Assembly (NCBI GenBank): GCA_003988855.1
Contig: QYAI01000066.1
Span: 1 to 64,000 of the forward strand
Direction of reading: 5' to 3'
DNA length: 64,000 nt
Source: Arachnopeziza araneosa
Lineage: Eukaryota; Ascomycota; Leotiomycetes; Helotiales; Arachnopezizaceae
The notes beneath the pieces were generated by a model that made no database searches, was not told the DNA's origin, and saw only the letters and a program-made list of their open reading frames with translations. The position numbers and the translations under genes are program-made. Of the stretch, positions 10,374-21,331 are shown in pieces. Numbering within the stretch: the stretch's first letter is position 1; each line of letters begins with the position of its first letter.

Positions 10374-12032
10374 ATGGCAAGTAATCATCGTCGAACATCG
10401 TCAATAGAACGTGCATCAGTTGAATCAATCCTGAAGACTTCCGGTCAGCCAGCTGCTGCTCCGAGTGCTCATGTGGGCAATCCTCCGAACAAAGCAGCAT
10501 TTTCTATGTCTCCACCGCCTCGACCACTTGTCAAACATACTCGAGCTATGTCCTATAATCCACGGCCGAACCGACTTTCGATGAGTTTTCCTGTTGCTCC
10601 GAGCACAGCGGCATTGGGGATCGACTCGACAAGAACGACTCCCATCTCGACCACCCTCTTCTTCCCTCCAACACCAGGCGAAATCACACCTGCTCCCTCT
10701 CCTAGTGACCCTAGCGGTTTCTTAGTCGCTTTAGCGAGCCAAGAGAGACGAGTGTTTGAATTGAAAGAGGAGCTTCGAAAGGCGGAGGATGACTTGCATA
10801 AGCTCAAGAGACAATGGGTACATCATGAGGCACATAAAAAGAAGGCAGAGATCAGACACATGGAACCACTGCAGCCTCTGCAGGCCGTTGTTACAGACGG
10901 AAGTGGATTAGCAGATCCAGCTGCGACAGCAAGACAGAGTGTAGAAATTGACAGGCGACGAGCGGTCCTCACCAATCTGAATATTCCGAAAGAAACTAGA
11001 AGAAAATTCTCTGGTGCTCATACTCGTACCTTGTCTCTACTCTCGCCTGAACGTTCGAATTTCAAGGAGCCTTCGCCCCTTGGGTCTGCTATTGGCTCAG
11101 ATCCATTAGACAATAACCTTTCAAGGACTAATACAATGCCAGATACAAGCCAAGGCCTTTCAAAAATAAACTCGAACCGCGCAAGGCATTCTTACCACCA
11201 GGGAGGCATTAGTAATGGTGCAAAACAAATTGCAGAAGACCTCAAATCAGGGCTATGGACTTTCATGGAAGACTTGCGTCAAGCAACTGTGGGAGATGAA
11301 GCAGTCAGCGGTGGAATAACTCAGTCAAACACGGACATGACCGGCAAAGCAAGTGGACCGAAGACAAGTAAAGACAGCCATCGGAACAGCGATAAGAGCA
11401 GACAAGGACAGTCTCCTAGAAATGGGTCACCTCGGACTTGGGATTCATTGACTGGGAACAACTCTTTGATTGACGTAGCAGATACACTTTGGTCGGAATC
11501 TGATCCGCAAAGTACCAAGCCTTCAGTTACAACACCAGCAAAAAAGCCTACTAGACCTCAGTCACCAGCTGCTGCACCTACCATTCATGATCTCGATGAT
11601 GACTGGTCAAATTGGGACTCCCCGACTCCCAAGTCACCCGCGAGATGGAGTGGAAGCACAGATATGTCAGGCCCAGCGACACCATCAAGCAGCGGCAGAA
11701 ATGAACGAGATATCAAGTATAATGCACATTCCCGCTTCCCACCTTACAAAGTTAATAAAGATAGAATCATGGAACATTCCAACAATAAAGCCGATGCACT
11801 ATCAAAGCGAGACGAGATCCAGTGGCCAGCTCTCGAAAAACTGTCACCTGGGAATCTTAAAGGCAACTTGCAGAGAACCATGTCAACGATCATGAAAGAA
11901 TGGGAGAAGAGCATCACCCCTCCTCTTGAAGGCCATAAATACACACCATCGAAACCGAAAACACAAGGTAATAGCAGCTCGTCTGAGGCTTCCACAGCAA
12001 GTACTCAAGATGATCTCATATTGATGTCGTGA
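10374..12032 (+). CDS. DUF4048-like coiled-coil protein
   Basis: ATG at 10374 gives a 552-aa protein starting MASNHRRTSSIERASVES; an in-frame ATG at 10290 is an alternative. Residues about 116-165 (FLVALASQERRVFELKEELRKAEDDLHKL and on) form the one strong predicted coiled coil and match the conserved core I associate with the fungal DUF4048 family. The rest is low complexity, rich in Ser, Pro, Thr and Lys, with SPxR/TP sites typical of kinase substrates, and an acidic/aromatic patch DLDDDWSNWDSP near 405-420. The C-terminus has a short amphipathic helix (NLQRTMSTIMKEWEKSI). No enzyme motif, signal peptide or membrane segment is visible, so a cytosolic or nuclear scaffold is the simplest reading. 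Biochemical role is unknown. Confidence 0.72.
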   Translation: MASNHRRTSSIERASVESILKTSGQPAAAPSAHVGNPPNKAAFSMSPPPRPLVKHTRAMSYNPRPNRLSMSFPVAPSTAALGIDSTRTTPISTTLFFPPTPGEITPAPSPSDPSGFLVALASQERRVFELKEELRKAEDDLHKLKRQWVHHEAHKKKAEIRHMEPLQPLQAVVTDGSGLADPAATARQSVEIDRRRAVLTNLNIPKETRRKFSGAHTRTLSLLSPERSNFKEPSPLGSAIGSDPLDNNLSRTNTMPDTSQGLSKINSNRARHSYHQGGISNGAKQIAEDLKSGLWTFMEDLRQATVGDEAVSGGITQSNTDMTGKASGPKTSKDSHRNSDKSRQGQSPRNGSPRTWDSLTGNNSLIDVADTLWSESDPQSTKPSVTTPAKKPTRPQSPAAAPTIHDLDDDWSNWDSPTPKSPARWSGSTDMSGPATPSSSGRNERDIKYNAHSRFPPYKVNKDRIMEHSNNKADALSKRDEIQWPALEKLSPGNLKGNLQRTMSTIMKEWEKSITPPLEGHKYTPSKPKTQGNSSSSEASTASTQDDLILMS

Positions 12033-13095
12033 TGGAATTATACGTCACAGAGTGTCAAAGGAGTTGAGGGTAATTGTGATGACCAATGATAATGAGAATC
12101 GGATTGTTCTTGTAGAGTAAATGAATGCATATTATTGGATACTGATATTGTTGTCTCTCTCTTTCGTTTCTTCGTTTCTTCAGGTATGTTTCGGCGGTGA
12201 GTTATCGGCGTGGCCGTCACTGATGAACAAGCAACTACATCTCGCTTTCTACACGGGTTATTTACCTCGTAATGAGTTTTATCTTCTTCAACATCATCGC
12301 ACAACTTTACTACCACTCAGATATATCTTACTATCTTCTTCAGAGTAACTCGGATTTGCCTATATACTCGAAATCCCACTGCAAAATTTGTCCGACTTCT
12401 GTAAGAGTTAATATAAGCTAGCGTTTTCGCGGATCGTTTGTGAACTTCTTTGATGATTCTCTTTAAGTTGCTTGATACAAAAAAGTTTTTTCTCAGTTAA
12501 ATATTTCTTTCCTTTTGCATGATATGATTTGTTTATGATTCTTTCAGCTGGCTAGGTGCCTCAACCTTGGAATATGGGTATTGCCACACTTCCAGTGTGG
12601 GGTCGATATGAGGCAGGCTGTATGACAAAGAATGAACGAAGTCAACACTTATATGAACAGAGGTGTACAATCATCTGCTTAAGCTGTGTCACTATCGATT
12701 AGGAGGTTCTTTCGCGATAATAAAGCTCTAATAATCTCGATATTCTATATAAATTAATTACTGAAAATGTCCACGTATCAGAAATCGCCCGTCTCCAATG
12801 CCACCACCTCGCCTCAAGTTCTCCGCTTGAAACATAACTTCCCCGCAGGCATGGACACTCTACAAGGGATTGCTTGCCATAATTTTGGACCGGAAATTTG
12901 AAAGTTTTAGATCAGAATAAAAGCAATCGTAACATCGTACAATTGGTGGATCAAATGCACAAGAAGCGCGGAGTGCTAGGGCCGATTCTCAGCTATCCCC
13001 GCAGTTCTCGCCAAGTTCAGCACCGGTGTCTCGTCCATTTCTATAAATTGTCTTTCATTGCCCAAAAATAAAATGCGTACTATTACAACAGAACG
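12033..13095. other. Intergenic with one copy of a diverged repeat
   Basis: Gene-free apart from a diverged repeat copy at about 12779-12886 that recurs beyond the next gene. The part near 13010-13095 should contain the promoter and perhaps a signal-peptide exon of the following gene, which I could not place. Confidence 0.45.
12779..12886 (+). repeat. Diverged dispersed repeat, copy 1
   Basis: Roughly 110 bp, beginning CAGAAATCGCC and running to ATTGCTTGCCATAAT, aligns by eye with 14155-14255 (AGAAATCGCC to ATGGCTTACCACAAT) in the same orientation. Identity is imperfect with small gaps. The two copies flank the gene at 13096-13755. Confidence 0.45.
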
Positions 13096-13755
13096 GTGAT
13101 AAAATGCCTTCATTACGCTGCGTTTGGTCCCGCGTTCAGTACCGGGCCAACGGCGTCAGGAGTTTACATTTACTCATCGACAGCGACAGTCACACTGCCC
13201 AATAGTTCCAGCGGCGCCGGAAGTGGCTACGACCTCTCGCTTTGGGTCGGCATGGGCACCTCAAATGGCGACCTAATTCAGTCAATTGCCGATAATTCTA
13301 CCAAAGAATGGTCTGTCTTTGCTTACACCCTCAAGGAGACTAGTGCAGATTCCTAGGCATGTAGTATCGAGATTATGTTCCTTATGAAGGGTAGATCAGT
13401 ATGTAGCTAGCACGGGCAACTACACTCAGACTGTGTATCTCAACGGCGTGGTTGTCTCAACACTATCAACTAGCGATGGGAAAGCGGAGGGCTGGGGTTC
13501 TGCGGTTGAGTGCGCTTCGACCGATTGCGGTACTGTTTCTGCCCACGGTGAGTTTTCGAGCTTCTTCTGCTACTTCTGTATCACTGAACCATCATCTCAG
13601 AGTGGACGAACGTCGAGATTGTCCTATCAGCTCCTGACCCGGGTTATATCAACACTATGTATTTGGAAGTAGGCGCCAAGGGCTCCATGAGTACCAGCGA
13701 TGGAGGGAAAACATGGAATGTAGGCACTATCTCGATTCCACATTACACCTTTTAG
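13096..13755 (+). CDS. Small extracellular-type beta-sandwich protein, 5' end unresolved
   Basis: Three coding blocks: from before 13096 to about 13342, one starting near 13402, ending 13547, and 13601..13755. The second intron is canonical (GTGAGT to CTCAG). The first works in phase as a GTGCAG-to-GGTAG intron and so avoids the TAG at the end of the first block. The sequence is rich in Ser, Thr, Gly and aromatic residues, with the blocks YDLSLWVGMGTSNGDLIQS, VYLNGVVVSTLST and EIVLSAPDPGYINTMYLEVG, like a secreted concanavalin-A-type or eqolisin-like fold. I do not see the two catalytic residues of eqolisins clearly, so no activity is assigned. No ATG plus signal peptide is found directly upstream (the block opens with GTG), so either a 5' exon is missed or the gene has lost its start. 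Confidence 0.45.
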
Positions 13756-14976
13756 ACAAGTTGCATCTCCTCTGTAAATAACTTTACATTTGCCCAAGCA
13801 TTCTGGTTGCGGATGTAAAACTGATGGTTGTACATACTTGCTGTTTGTGCTATTTAAACAACTGCGGGGCTGTACTTCGTTTACTTTGTAGTTGTGCAAT
13901 CATTCAGCTACATTAGATCCCACCCCCTAAATTATGTCGAGCATAGAGAGGCCGCTGATGAATGTAAGATTACAGAGTAAATTGCAAGTAACTAGGCAAA
14001 TAGCCTACACGTGTGATTGGTAAAGTAACCTTACAGTCAGCGCGTCTACATCCTAGCCATTGCCTATCCGCTTCCTATTCTAGCTCCTTTTCTCTTTTCC
14101 TACTTAAAGAATACATTGACTGCTCACGCGCCCCGCATCTTATTAATATTTACATGTTAGAAATCGCCTGTGCGCGATACTACCACCTTACTCCTAGCTC
14201 TCTGCTTCAGAAGTGCTTTCCGCAAACACAAGGAATGGCTTACCACAATACAACCTAGACAATGGAATTACAAGGTATGACTGGACTAGAAAAACTTGTC
14301 ATAGAGTGATTTTGCCCAATCTCTTAGACTAGGATTAATATCTTAACCATGCATAGATGATAGTCCACCAAGTTATGCCCTAAAAGTACCTAAAGATGCC
14401 AGGAAGGGTGTAAGATCACGTGGGGCGCGTCATGCGCATGTCAGACCCTGATAAATACTACTCTGTATAGCATACTATACCTTAAGCCAGGATTCCGCTT
14501 GGAGCACTATTGTTCTATGTAAATTAATCAGGTATCCACACCAATAGGAGAAGTGAGCCAAGGGTCCCTCAGAAGCGGACAAATAAAAAAAACTGAATTG
14601 ACAGGCGAGACAGCGTAGCTAATCGTAAACATTTTGAAGAAATATTTATTCCATCCACACAAGGATTGCCATGCTTTCCGAAACGAGGCTTGAAGTGGCG
14701 TCTGGAATAATGGTGCCCGAATACCCATATTACTTCAATGATGATCCGAAAATGCTACATTCGTGAATCTTCTGTAAATTTTTCTAAAGCTTGCTAGGAA
14801 TAGCCAGCTTATGCGCACCAATGGCAAAAGAAGGAATTGAAGAGTCGCCGGATTACATATATCTCACAAGCGCATAGATACTGGGCTTGTGCTCCCTTGA
14901 GTAGCGTTTTACCTTAGAATTCCATCTAGATGCGTTCTATTGGGTCCGAGGTTTTATCTCGCTCCTTTCCTTCACG
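13756..14976. other. Intergenic with the second repeat copy
   Basis: About 1.2 kb without a gene. It holds the second copy of the diverged repeat (about 14155-14255) and, at the right end, the promoter of the GH43 gene. Confidence 0.5.
14155..14255 (+). repeat. Diverged dispersed repeat, copy 2
   Basis: Partner of 12779-12886 in direct orientation; see that entry. Both copies could be remains of one small element that once bracketed the intervening gene, or independent insertions. Confidence 0.45.
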
Positions 14977-16557
14977 ATGAACCTCATTAGCTTCGCTTTC
15001 TGTTCTAACCTTTTGATCGCAGTTACGCTTGGGGGTAAGTTTACGAACCCAGTTTTGTGGGAAGATCTTGCTGATAACGACGTCTTCCGTGTCGATGATG
15101 TCTATTACTACACTGCTTCTACTATGCACTACTCGCCCGGTGCACCAATTTTGCAGTCTTACGACCTGGTCAACTGGGAATATGTAGGCCATGCCTTGCC
15201 TGACCTTCCCTGGGGGAACAAGTACAATCTGGAAGGTGGGAATGCTTATGTAAAGGGCGTCTTTGCATCTACTATGAGATACCGGCCCAGCGATAAGGAG
15301 TTCTACTGGATTGGTTGTATTGAGTATAGTCATACTTATATTTACACCTCCACCTCCGTCGCAGACACGTGGACCCCTCGTTCTGAAATTAGTACTTGTT
15401 ACTACGATTGTGGACTCCTTATTGACGATGACGATACTATGTATGTGGCCTATGGAAATACTCAATTATCAGTTGCACAGCTCTCAGCCGATGGTCTCAG
15501 TGAAGTGAAGACTGAAGTTGTCTACAAAACACCTAGCAGCATTGGTACGCTCGAAGGATCTCGAATGTATAAGATAAACGGATCGTATTACATATTCTCC
15601 ACCAGACCTGCCAATGGACAATACGTCTTGCGATCCACCAATGGGCCATTTGGTCCATATACTATCAAACAACTACTTTTAAATCTAGGGACTCCCATCC
15701 CAAATGGAGGAGTTCCTCATCAAGGCAGTCTGGTCGAGACACAGAATGGAACTTGGTATTACATGGCATTTGTGGATAGTTATCCTGGTGGAAGAATGCC
15801 CGTTCTCGCACCCATCACATGGGGTTCTGACGGATTCCCAGCCATCACTCTCGTGAGCGGAGCATGGGGATCATCTTACGACTACCCTCTAACGCCTCGG
15901 GTGCTGGAGTCGCACACTGGCACTGATTCATTCGAAGGAACCTCTCTCGGGCCGCAATGGGAATGGAATCATAATCCTGACACGACTAAATTTTCTGTCA
16001 ACAACAGTCTCACGTTGAAAACAGCCACCGTGACATCTGACCTGTATTCTGCGCGCAACACCCTCTCACACAGAATTGTTGGACCCACTTCTTCAGGGAC
16101 GGTAGTTCTGAACTACACCAATATGGAGGACGGTGATCGCGCTGGATTTGCGCTTCTCCGCGACACGAGTGCTTGGATCGGGATTGAGAACAACGGCGGC
16201 ACATTCAGGGTATCAATGTGGTCTGGACTGACCATGAACTCAACATGGGGCACCTCCAGTACCGGAGCCGAAGTCAAAGGTGCCACGATTTCGGGTGGAA
16301 AAGTTTGGCTGCGCATCTATGCGGATATTCATATTGGGACGGGAAAGAAAGGCACGTTCTCCTACAGCACAGACGGTTCGAACTTCACAGCACTTGGAAA
16401 CTTGACGCTTAATAATGCTTGGGAATTCTTTCCGGGATACAGATATGGCATTTTCAACTTTGCAACCAAGGCTCTTGGTGGCTCAGTGGTAGTCAGTTCT
16501 TTCACGATGGATTCTCCGGGGTCTATGACCGCGATTGGCGGGATGAGCGAATCGTAG
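14977..16557 (+). CDS. Secreted GH43 glycosidase with C-terminal beta-sandwich domain
   Basis: Intronless, 526 aa. Residues 1-20 (MNLISFAFCSNLLIAVTLGG) are a plausible signal peptide. The catalytic five-bladed beta-propeller spans about 22-320. Its three acidic residues can be placed by motif: base Asp33 in LADNDVFRVDDVYYY, the pKa-modulating Asp144 in YYDCGLLIDDDDTMYVAYG, and acid Glu193 in TLEGSRMYKINGSYY. The last 200 residues (from about DSFEGTSLGPQWEWNHNPD) match the concanavalin-A-like C-terminal domain found in beta-xylosidase/arabinofuranosidase members. Several N-x-S/T sites fit secretion. The enzyme would act on xylan or arabinan side chains outside the cell; exact substrate cannot be read. 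Its order beside another secreted-type gene may be coincidental. Confidence 0.88.
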   Translation: MNLISFAFCSNLLIAVTLGGKFTNPVLWEDLADNDVFRVDDVYYYTASTMHYSPGAPILQSYDLVNWEYVGHALPDLPWGNKYNLEGGNAYVKGVFASTMRYRPSDKEFYWIGCIEYSHTYIYTSTSVADTWTPRSEISTCYYDCGLLIDDDDTMYVAYGNTQLSVAQLSADGLSEVKTEVVYKTPSSIGTLEGSRMYKINGSYYIFSTRPANGQYVLRSTNGPFGPYTIKQLLLNLGTPIPNGGVPHQGSLVETQNGTWYYMAFVDSYPGGRMPVLAPITWGSDGFPAITLVSGAWGSSYDYPLTPRVLESHTGTDSFEGTSLGPQWEWNHNPDTTKFSVNNSLTLKTATVTSDLYSARNTLSHRIVGPTSSGTVVLNYTNMEDGDRAGFALLRDTSAWIGIENNGGTFRVSMWSGLTMNSTWGTSSTGAEVKGATISGGKVWLRIYADIHIGTGKKGTFSYSTDGSNFTALGNLTLNNAWEFFPGYRYGIFNFATKALGGSVVVSSFTMDSPGSMTAIGGMSES

Positions 16558-16885
16558 ATATTTTTACTATAAATATGCAATAAAACCAAATACCTATGTT
16601 CAGAACAGTGGCTACTCGGGCGCTACTTAGCTTATATCAAGCTACTCGGTGGGAATAATTGTCGTCTTAATCAGGCCGCTGTCGTGCTTGTAAAGTTGAG
16701 GTGATTTCGAGGAAAGCCTCGATACCAGCATGATGACCTGGTGTCAGTTGCCAAAAGCCAAATGTTGAAATGCGAGAAATATCTTGTCTTATTTTTTGTG
16801 TTTTACGTACCAGACATGAGAGTTTATGACTACACAAGCACATATTTAGAGAAAATAGTTATTACTTCTAGCTTTATTGATGAGA
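16558..16885. other. Convergent 3' ends, no gene
   Basis: Short interval between the GH43 stop and the HET gene stop. It should contain both 3' UTRs; nothing else is visible. Confidence 0.55.
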
Positions 16886-18967
16886 TCAGACGAGGATGAA
16901 TTGGTCTAGGTCATCATGCCCATCAATCTCATCAGGCCACGCTTCACCATTCATAATGCCAGTCACATACGACGGACTAACAAAACTCCAATTTGAATCC
17001 TTTCGACTTGAAGAATCCCGTCTCAGGATGACAGGATAGTCTGCACCTTCCCATAACGCTACTAAGTCTCCAGCTATAACTGAATGGAACGCTATCCCAA
17101 GGACGGTCTTCTGGAGCGCATCGCACTGTACCAGTATAACACCCTGATCACCTAGGTTAGTAGAAAAGTAATTGACCAAGTCGGAAATCCCCTCCTGTCC
17201 TTCTAAAATTGTTCCATTTCGCTTCACAGACCTAGTTAAAGAAGCAGCCACGATGACAGCACAGTGGGTTAGCTCATCGGTCCAGTGGGTGGCATTAACG
17301 TTATCGTCTAACTTCCACTGCATCACGAGTGACTCGCCTAACGAGAGATCATACTCTGTGTCTGGATAGCCGAGAATGTCAGCCCAGATTTCGAAGAGCT
17401 CGTAGTGTTCAGAATGGCTTCCTTGTCTCAGAATGTCGAAGAATGCATCCTCGGGCTCCATTTCATGACAGTAGCTTGGGTTGGTTTTGAACACGTTGTA
17501 CAGCTGACGGAAGAATTTGGTTTTATGTATCCAAAGTCGTAGAGTATTAACATCGTTAATAATTTCAATCTCATCACTTGTTAAAATTGGTGATTCGCAA
17601 TGTGCTGAACGGGTAGGAAAATTTTCGAGACCAGATTCGCCAACTGTCCAAGGCAGTACTGTTCCGACGATTCGGCCACAAACATGCAGCTCTCCAGCTA
17701 CTGGCGACAATAAATCAATTTGCGGTTTGGATACCTTAGATCCTCTAGTAGCGTCTGTCATAGGCTCAAAGACTTTTCTCTCTCCGGTGGACCAATCGGG
17801 AACCCAGCTAGGAAAGTTAGGATCTCGATTGTTGCAGCATACATCGGCTAGGACTTTGAGCCTTGCTGACCATAAAATCATTGAGACTGCTGCTTCTTCA
17901 AATACACGAGCAATAGTTTTATCGTAGCTAACGGGTGGGAGGGGTATACCCAATTTCGTATATAGAGAGTGTATGCCGTAAATCTTGTCTCGGGGCTCCG
18001 TAGCTTGGAGCACGTTTACGTCTGTTAAACATGATGTCAAAAAGACAATCCCTTTGTCCCGCTCATCCTCATCTCCTTCATCATACTCCTTCTTGAAAGA
18101 TTCTGGGTCGCGGACATAATCCCGTAGCGTATTCCGGAGGTCAATGCTTACCCAGGTCTTATGTGACTCAAGATCTTGTTCGGCAACAAAATTTTCGAAT
18201 ATGAGGAACTGAGCTGCTGCCGAATATATGTCCCAAGGAATGGATGAATTGCCGCAAATAACTTCGCAGTCTTTGGAGTAGGCTAATTCTTGAACAGTCC
18301 AGATACGTGAATGCCAGGGGTGGCAGAAGATGTGGTCAAGAGATGATGAATTGTCATCCAGGTGACCATCTTTTCGAAGATGCTCTATATCATTTTATAA
18401 GATAATGACGTAATAAAATGTTAAGCTCCAGTACCTACCGTCCAATAAAAGCAGCTTTTTGAGTTCCCTTTGTGTTGGACAAGTCCCAATCCGTCGCAAA
18501 TGTCTCATCAGACCATCCGAATACTCATTCCCTGGGCCAAACCAGCAGAGAGTCTTTAAAGCTTTAGTATAAATTTCCCCCATAAGCGCTACCTGCACAT
18601 TTCGCTCTTCAGAACTAGTCTTGCCATCCTCTTGATCAATACAAATTGCATCAACCCACAGCACTCGATTCTCTGTTTTCTGCCGTAAATGGCGAAGAGC
18701 GGATTCACAATTGGGTGTTACCAATAGTAACTTGGCATCACATATAAAAGGTTCAGTGCCCGTGCGAGCTCCCCAGACATAGGAGAGTGCCTCATAGTTG
18801 TGGTTGTTGGGACAGATGTCGTCGAGATTTGCTTCGGTGAGGCTGGCTTCCAAGTCCGCGTCAAAGGCCGGTGATGGAAAGAGCGTTAGAAGGCGGATTG
18901 ATCGAGGAGACGAGAGTCGACGATGATGAAAACGCGCTCGTTTCTTGGACGGCGGAGCTCTTGGCAT
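16886..18967 (-). CDS. HET-domain protein (heterokaryon incompatibility family)
   Basis: Model: exon 1 18967..18439, intron 18438..18385 (GTAGGT to ATATAG), exon 2 18384..16886; 675 aa. HET hallmarks in order are YEALSYVWG (58-66), RVLWVDAICIDQED (101-114), LCWFGPG (140-146), and after the junction a block with HPWHSRIWTVQELA (about 197-210). The C-terminal 400 residues are the usual divergent region, with ATEPRDKIYGIHSL near 300 marking the conserved post-domain helix. HET proteins trigger cell death on fusion of genetically unlike hyphae; the partner is unknown. The gene is open in full, unlike the HET fragments at 46-50 kb. The N-terminus before the domain is basic (SKKRARFHHRRL). Confidence 0.9.
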
Positions 18968-19921
18968 GACCGTACGCTAAAGCTCCAAGCGCTTATAAAA
19001 GTGAGTGATAACGTCAGCTGCCTTTAGTTGACGCTGAACGGATTTCTAGCTGAAGCTACCTGCAAACTTTGACGTATTGAGCGTTCTAAGACTTCAAATT
19101 TTTGGTTTTCGGCCTTGAGAAATAAATGAAGAATGTCTCAAGCTGAGCTTTGAGAGAGCTGAGCGATGGACTTTGAGGCACTCAACTACGACGTACTTTT
19201 AGGCGATCTTAGACGACCAAATTCTTCTAATTCATTTTAGTGATTTATTTTGATTAACAATCCAGCTCCTATCCTCTCTGTCTCTCTGCTCACAGTCATC
19301 TCGAATCTGTGTACGAGAAATTCATGGGAAATGAAAACCATGGCTCTTGTGTTTGGATCGACGAGTAGACTCACATGTTCTGGGCATTCCTCAATCTCGA
19401 ATGGCCGTTTCTCTTCGCAAGGCTGCGATAGTGACTCATTAGTAATAAGAGAGGCAAAATGAAGTCTATCGTATCGGTGAGTTTGGACGCGCGTCCAGAA
19501 GCCGATGAGACGTGAAATGGTTCGAGAGGAGTGACCTGGGCAGGGCGTGTCCCAGCTGTAATGACTCCCTCCGGCCTGATCTTTCACTACTAGACTTTGG
19601 AACAGAATCTTGAAATCATGGACAGCCCAGCATCTTGGGTCCTATGACACCATCTTGCGTATCAATTCAAAATAAGGTTATGCTCGTACTGCTGATCATT
19701 ACACAGCCACTTCCAGAGGCTGACTTTCAGCTGGTGGCAAGACTTGATCCTAGCGCCCATCATTACTCATCCGCCCACAGCAGCTCCAGGAGGGGTAGCC
19801 TGCTTCACATCCACCTCATGTTTTTTTTTTATATAAACAGACCATTTTCTTGGCATTTACCACCATCAACTAAAAATATGCCAAGTCTGTGCACGAAATC
19901 TATCACGAAATCTATCACAAA
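18968..19921. other. Intergenic, nothing firm
   Basis: Contains the HET promoter and the 5' region of the next membrane gene. A 116-codon minus-strand frame at 19237-19587 has no recognisable family. Confidence 0.45.
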
Positions 19922-21331
19922 ATGGTCGGCGATATTCATCTGAATGCCCCCTCTGGCCATGTTCGCATAATTCTTCAAATCTACTTTGCTGGCATACTGC
20001 TCCTGGTCTCCATCATAGGAAACCGATTCTGTGGCCTCTATGCGCGTTTGCAAATATCCCGTTCTGGTAATGTTCCTGTTGTCAAACTCACTGGCTGGCT
20101 CACCTGGTCTAGTACAATCTTATTTAACTGGTCTCTTCGATCCAATGCCCTTGGTTTCTTAGGAGTTGTGATGTTTTTCACCGGTATGCTCGATAAGGCT
20201 GCCAACTACACTGTTCTCGGTCTGGTCAATGAAGTTTTGATAGAAACCCGATGTCCTTTTAATACAAGCACTGACTTCTTGGCCCTTGCGACTGAGTACT
20301 ATGGTGTGTCTCACAGCTCTCCAGATCCAGAGGGTTCCTTCTACAAACTTGTCACCCAAGCACAAATCTATAGTGTTCTCAACGGCGGCCTCGACGGCAT
20401 CTACGACAAGGTTAACACCAATATCAATTTTCGAGCGGATGCTCAGGATGTGGTGGCAAATTGGACTTGCAGCGAGTTGGGTGATCCACCTCCAGCGTAC
20501 GGCACTTCCCTGAGTCTATCACATATTAGCAGTGATCTCACAACCAGAAACCTCATATATGGGGCAGATGCCAATGCGAATTCTGTATGTTACCGTGAAT
20601 ACGGCTCAGATGAGATAGTCAACCAGGTTACCTTCTTCACAGCGAACAACACTCAAGACACAGACGGCACATTTAGTATCCGTGCTTCTTTCGACACCAC
20701 ACCTTCGTACACCGATCCTAAGGTCATGCGAAGCTTTGAGTGCAATCTTGGGCCGCCGAATCAGACGTGGCTACAAACACACATGGGACTTAGCAACACG
20801 TTAACTTCCTGGTGCAGTTCGTTGCGAGGTAGCATGTATGATGGTTATAGTACCAACAAAACTTTTACTTTGACGCCAGAAACTCGATTGGAGAGTTTAC
20901 TGCACAGCATGATGATGAGCGCAAATGCGCTGATGTCCCCGGACAATGTGATCCATGATTCCACCCAAGGTTGCATGGATTATCGTACAAATATTCCTTG
21001 GCCGGTCACACTACTAGCAGCTATTACTGCACTCTTCTTCCTCTCACTGGTGATCTCTTGGCTTGTTTTAGAAGCCATGGTATACATGGATCATTCAGCA
21101 AGAGATCTGAGCGCTGGCGATGATGGGATAATTCCAGTTGGACTGGTTGGATGGATGAGGCACGCTGTTAGACTGCCACGAAGTTCTAGCGGAATGGGAG
21201 GGATTAGTAACAAGAAAGATGAAGATTTGCGTAGGTGGTGTCTAGATATTGAGAAGTCATCGAATATTTCGAGGATAACGAGGTTTGAAGGAAAGCAAGC
21301 GGGCCAAGAATTTTTGTTGAATAATATGTAG
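19922..21331 (+). CDS. Membrane protein with large glycosylated ectodomain, unknown family
   Basis: First ATG in the open frame is at 19922 (MVGDIHLNAPSG), giving 469 aa without introns. Hydrophobic segments lie at about residues 13-34 (IILQIYFAGILLLVSIIG), 70-95 (ALGFLGVVMFFTGML) and 360-390 (PVTLLAAITALFFLSLVISWLVLEAM). Between the second and third is a 250-residue region rich in N-x-S/T sites and cysteines (NWTCSELG, FECNLGPPNQTW, WCSSLRG), which should face outside the cell or the lumen. The C-terminal 90 residues are cytosolic-type. This layout resembles the fungal integral-membrane families next door (DUF6536, DUF3176) but I cannot assign a domain. Just upstream the 12-mer CGAAATCTATCA is duplicated (19895-19920), coding in the same frame but upstream of the ATG. 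Confidence 0.7.
   Translation: MVGDIHLNAPSGHVRIILQIYFAGILLLVSIIGNRFCGLYARLQISRSGNVPVVKLTGWLTWSSTILFNWSLRSNALGFLGVVMFFTGMLDKAANYTVLGLVNEVLIETRCPFNTSTDFLALATEYYGVSHSSPDPEGSFYKLVTQAQIYSVLNGGLDGIYDKVNTNINFRADAQDVVANWTCSELGDPPPAYGTSLSLSHISSDLTTRNLIYGADANANSVCYREYGSDEIVNQVTFFTANNTQDTDGTFSIRASFDTTPSYTDPKVMRSFECNLGPPNQTWLQTHMGLSNTLTSWCSSLRGSMYDGYSTNKTFTLTPETRLESLLHSMMMSANALMSPDNVIHDSTQGCMDYRTNIPWPVTLLAAITALFFLSLVISWLVLEAMVYMDHSARDLSAGDDGIIPVGLVGWMRHAVRLPRSSSGMGGISNKKDEDLRRWCLDIEKSSNISRITRFEGKQAGQEFLLNNM

Noticed and set aside
13096..13755. Calling the small beta-sandwich protein a glutamic (eqolisin) peptidase
   Set aside because: General look is similar, but the Gln/Glu catalytic pair cannot be placed with confidence.
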